Source: Candidatus Hydrogenedentota bacterium (lineage in GTDB: Bacteria; Hydrogenedentota; Hydrogenedentia; Hydrogenedentales; SLHB01). Taken from it: a DNA stretch of 6,469 nucleotides. Shown in pieces: positions 4,808 to 6,469 of the stretch; position 1 is the first letter of the stretch; each line of letters begins with the position of its first letter. The stretch is taken from NCBI GenBank assembly GCA_029262095.1, contig JAJDAB010000420.1, positions 1-6,469 on the forward strand, read 5' to 3'. The notes below the pieces were generated by a model. That model was not told the DNA's origin and did not search any database. It saw nothing but the letters and a program-made list of their open reading frames with translations. The position numbers and the translations under genes were made by a program.

Positions 4808-6469
4808 TCACTTGACGATGAAGCCTTCTTTTTCAAGATAGCGGGCCAATTCGGCCTTCGTAATTTTTGAATATGCGACCACGGTTCGGGAATCGACCGG
4901 GTCTAGATGCTTCTTGAATTGGCGCCGGTGCAATAGGTCGGCGACCACCAGGGGGTCGTCGGATTCGAGCACATTGATCGTGCGCATACGCACCCGCTTC
5001 ACGCCACCTCGCCAGTCTTCCAATGTCGTCAACACATTTGAGGGCAACGAACCATTTCGGCTGTGATGGAGCAAGTACTCCAAAAACGCCAAACCATCGT
5101 GTCCCTCCTGGATTGCGCGAGTAAACGAGTCTTTGGTCAGTGTATAAACGGTCGCCTGTCCAGAACTTCGCCGTTCGGCAAATTGGTCTAGCGGCACGGT
5201 TAGGAGCGGGTCCATCTCTTGCGATGGCACGACGACATCGAAATTCGGCTGCACAATGATCTCCGCACTCATTTGCGGATATTGCGCAGCCATTTTTTCG
5301 TGCGTAGCGGTGTTAGCTGAGAGTAGGCAACGCCCCAATTCCGTGAGTCGAAATAATGGCGTCGCGCCCTTTTCCGATCGTTCGACCACGCCGCACCAAT
5401 AGAAAGTCTCTTCGAGAATACGAGCCAGCGCTTTCTCCGAATTTCCCGCAGCGCCCGCGCTGACGTAATGCCACCGCCCGCCCGAATGCTTGAGCACTTG
5501 TTCGGAATCTTCTTCGTTCACGTGCATCGCGTACTCGACGAAATCCGGGATCGCGTACCAACCATCCGCCTTGAACACATCAGACATACCCGCAACCAAA
5601 CGGCGCGCGGAAGCCTCGGCCCCGCCCCGCGTAAGCCAATTCAGCAACACCTCGTGCCGAGTTAACCGATCGCTGTCCAATAGATTTTCGATATCAGCGG
5701 CGCGCAATTCGCTGTCCACTCGCGCCAACCAACCGACGCCCTGCGCAACCCACAGACACGTTTGCAACCCAGGCTCTTCGTCCTCCGGATGAATTTCCTC
5801 GAGGCGGCGGCGATCTTCGCGGAATAATTCGCCATCCCCACGCAGCCGAACGGGACGGGCCGCAATCGCAGCCACCAACCGGCAAGCGGCTTCTGAGAAT
5901 GATATACCGCGGCTGTCGTTGGTCTCGATTTTGCCACGGTGCGCTTTCAATTTTGCCACGCCGCCGTTGCGTTCGCCGTTCGACGTGCGTAGCTGGCGCA
6001 ACTCGGAGAGTAGGCCTACTGCGCGGACCAATCGCTCTTCGCCATCAAATCGAAACAGTTCCACCGCCGCAAACCCTCGCACAAGCTCGAGGATTGCGCG
6101 TTCGGAGTCTTGTTCCGAGACGTCTAATACAGAACGCAATTTCGATGCGTCCAATACTCCAGTCTTAGATTGCCAGAGCGCGTCGAATAGCTCTTGCGAC
6201 ATCGGACTGTAATTTCGTGTCGCTACGTATTCGACCACCGACTCAGGATGTTTGTAATGCCGATCCAGTAGAACCTCAATCGCTGACTTCTTGCCCTGCG
6301 GGCGATCGATGCCGATACGTTCCTCAAGTGCGCGAAAATCATGTGGCGACAGCGACTTGACCGAATTGAACAAGGCCGGCACGTCGCCGTGGTTTTGCAA
6401 CCCTTCATCGATGCGCTTGATCGCCGCCACACCTTCGGCCACCAGCTTCACCTTCGTGAGGTCGGTAAA
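4808..6469 (-). CDS. Stand-alone XPB/Ssl2 N-terminal-like (Helicase_C_3-type) protein, 5' partial
   Basis: The frame ends at TGA 4810-4808 and stays open through the right edge. The first start codon inside the window is GTG 6451 (547 residues from there), but it has no properly spaced Shine-Dalgarno and six more in-frame codons precede it, so the true start is probably outside. Near the C-terminus (about 395-510, counted from 6451) is the pattern of the helicase-associated domain found at the N-terminus of XPB/Ssl2: IIVQPNFDVVVP (398-409), FAERRSSGQATVYTLTKDS (424-442), and the LP-NV---L-DW motif (469-480). Preceding parts look helical and winged-helix-like, including WYAIPDFVEYAM (298-309) and FRLTELGRCLLSAN (367-380). 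Residues 36-63 resemble a small 'RGKK-xx-ELL' helical hairpin. No Walker A or helicase motif is present, so it is not itself a helicase. In other bacteria such proteins occur separately from XPB-like helicases and may assist them in DNA repair; no helicase gene is in this window. Function remains inferred. Confidence 0.82.
   Translation of the reverse strand, partial: FTDLTKVKLVAEGVAAIKRIDEGLQNHGDVPALFNSVKSLSPHDFRALEERIGIDRPQGKKSAIEVLLDRHYKHPESVVEYVATRNYSPMSQELFDALWQSKTGVLDASKLRSVLDVSEQDSERAILELVRGFAAVELFRFDGEERLVRAVGLLSELRQLRTSNGERNGGVAKLKAHRGKIETNDSRGISFSEAACRLVAAIAARPVRLRGDGELFREDRRRLEEIHPEDEEPGLQTCLWVAQGVGWLARVDSELRAADIENLLDSDRLTRHEVLLNWLTRGGAEASARRLVAGMSDVFKADGWYAIPDFVEYAMHVNEEDSEQVLKHSGGRWHYVSAGAAGNSEKALARILEETFYWCGVVERSEKGATPLFRLTELGRCLLSANTATHEKMAAQYPQMSAEIIVQPNFDVVVPSQEMDPLLTVPLDQFAERRSSGQATVYTLTKDSFTRAIQEGHDGLAFLEYLLHHSRNGSLPSNVLTTLEDWRGGVKRVRMRTINVLESDDPLVVADLLHRRQFKKHLDPVDSRTVVAYSKITKAELARYLEKEGFIVK

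Noticed and set aside
6449..6451. GTG at 6451 as the true start of the XPB-N-like gene
   Set aside because: The frame stays open to the window edge without a stop, and no Shine-Dalgarno lies at a proper distance, so the gene is better treated as cut by the window.
1..6469. tRNA, rRNA, CRISPR array, insertion sequence or attachment site
   Set aside because: Nearly all of the window is accounted for by protein-coding frames with recognisable domains. No spaced direct repeats, terminal inverted repeats or transposase frame were seen.

Overview
The window is dense bacterial protein-coding DNA with two blocks that converge at about 2857. It is moderately GC-rich by eye and has no RNA genes, insertion sequences or CRISPR. 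The lineage cannot be fixed. A YcgR-like PilZ protein with an extended N-terminal part, a stand-alone XPB/Ssl2-N-terminal-like protein and a transporter-linked AAA ATPase would fit a Planctomycetota-type or related environmental bacterium, but this is only a guess.

Plus-strand block (1-2856): the last 21 codons of a probable ABC permease, then a NitT/TauT (SsuB/TauC-like) ABC ATPase at 83-1036, then a AAA+ ATPase at 1033-2856. The ATPase stop and the AAA start overlap as ATGA, with a GGAG Shine-Dalgarno sequence in front. This is strong evidence for one operon with coupled translation. The ABC ATPase has every catalytic motif, an extra basic/aromatic segment before the signature motif and a tail of about 75 residues. 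The AAA protein has a degenerate AAA-like N-terminal half and an intact C-terminal classical AAA module (Walker A, Walker B, pore-loop aromatic, arginine fingers). The layout suggests an importer with a dedicated remodelling or regulatory AAA partner, which I regard as the most interesting feature of the window.

Minus-strand block (2860-6469), read from right to left: a 5'-truncated stand-alone protein with an XPB/Ssl2-N-terminal-like (Helicase_C_3-type) domain at 4808-6469; a 103-bp gap with a good TATAAT -10 element; a membrane-anchored YcgR-like PilZ protein (3601-4704); and, 12 bp after it, a six-helix membrane protein of unknown function (2860-3588). The last two probably form a c-di-GMP-responsive operon with its own promoter. 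Only three bases separate its end from the end of the AAA gene.

The only non-coding stretches are 68-82, 2857-2859, 3589-3600 and 4705-4807.
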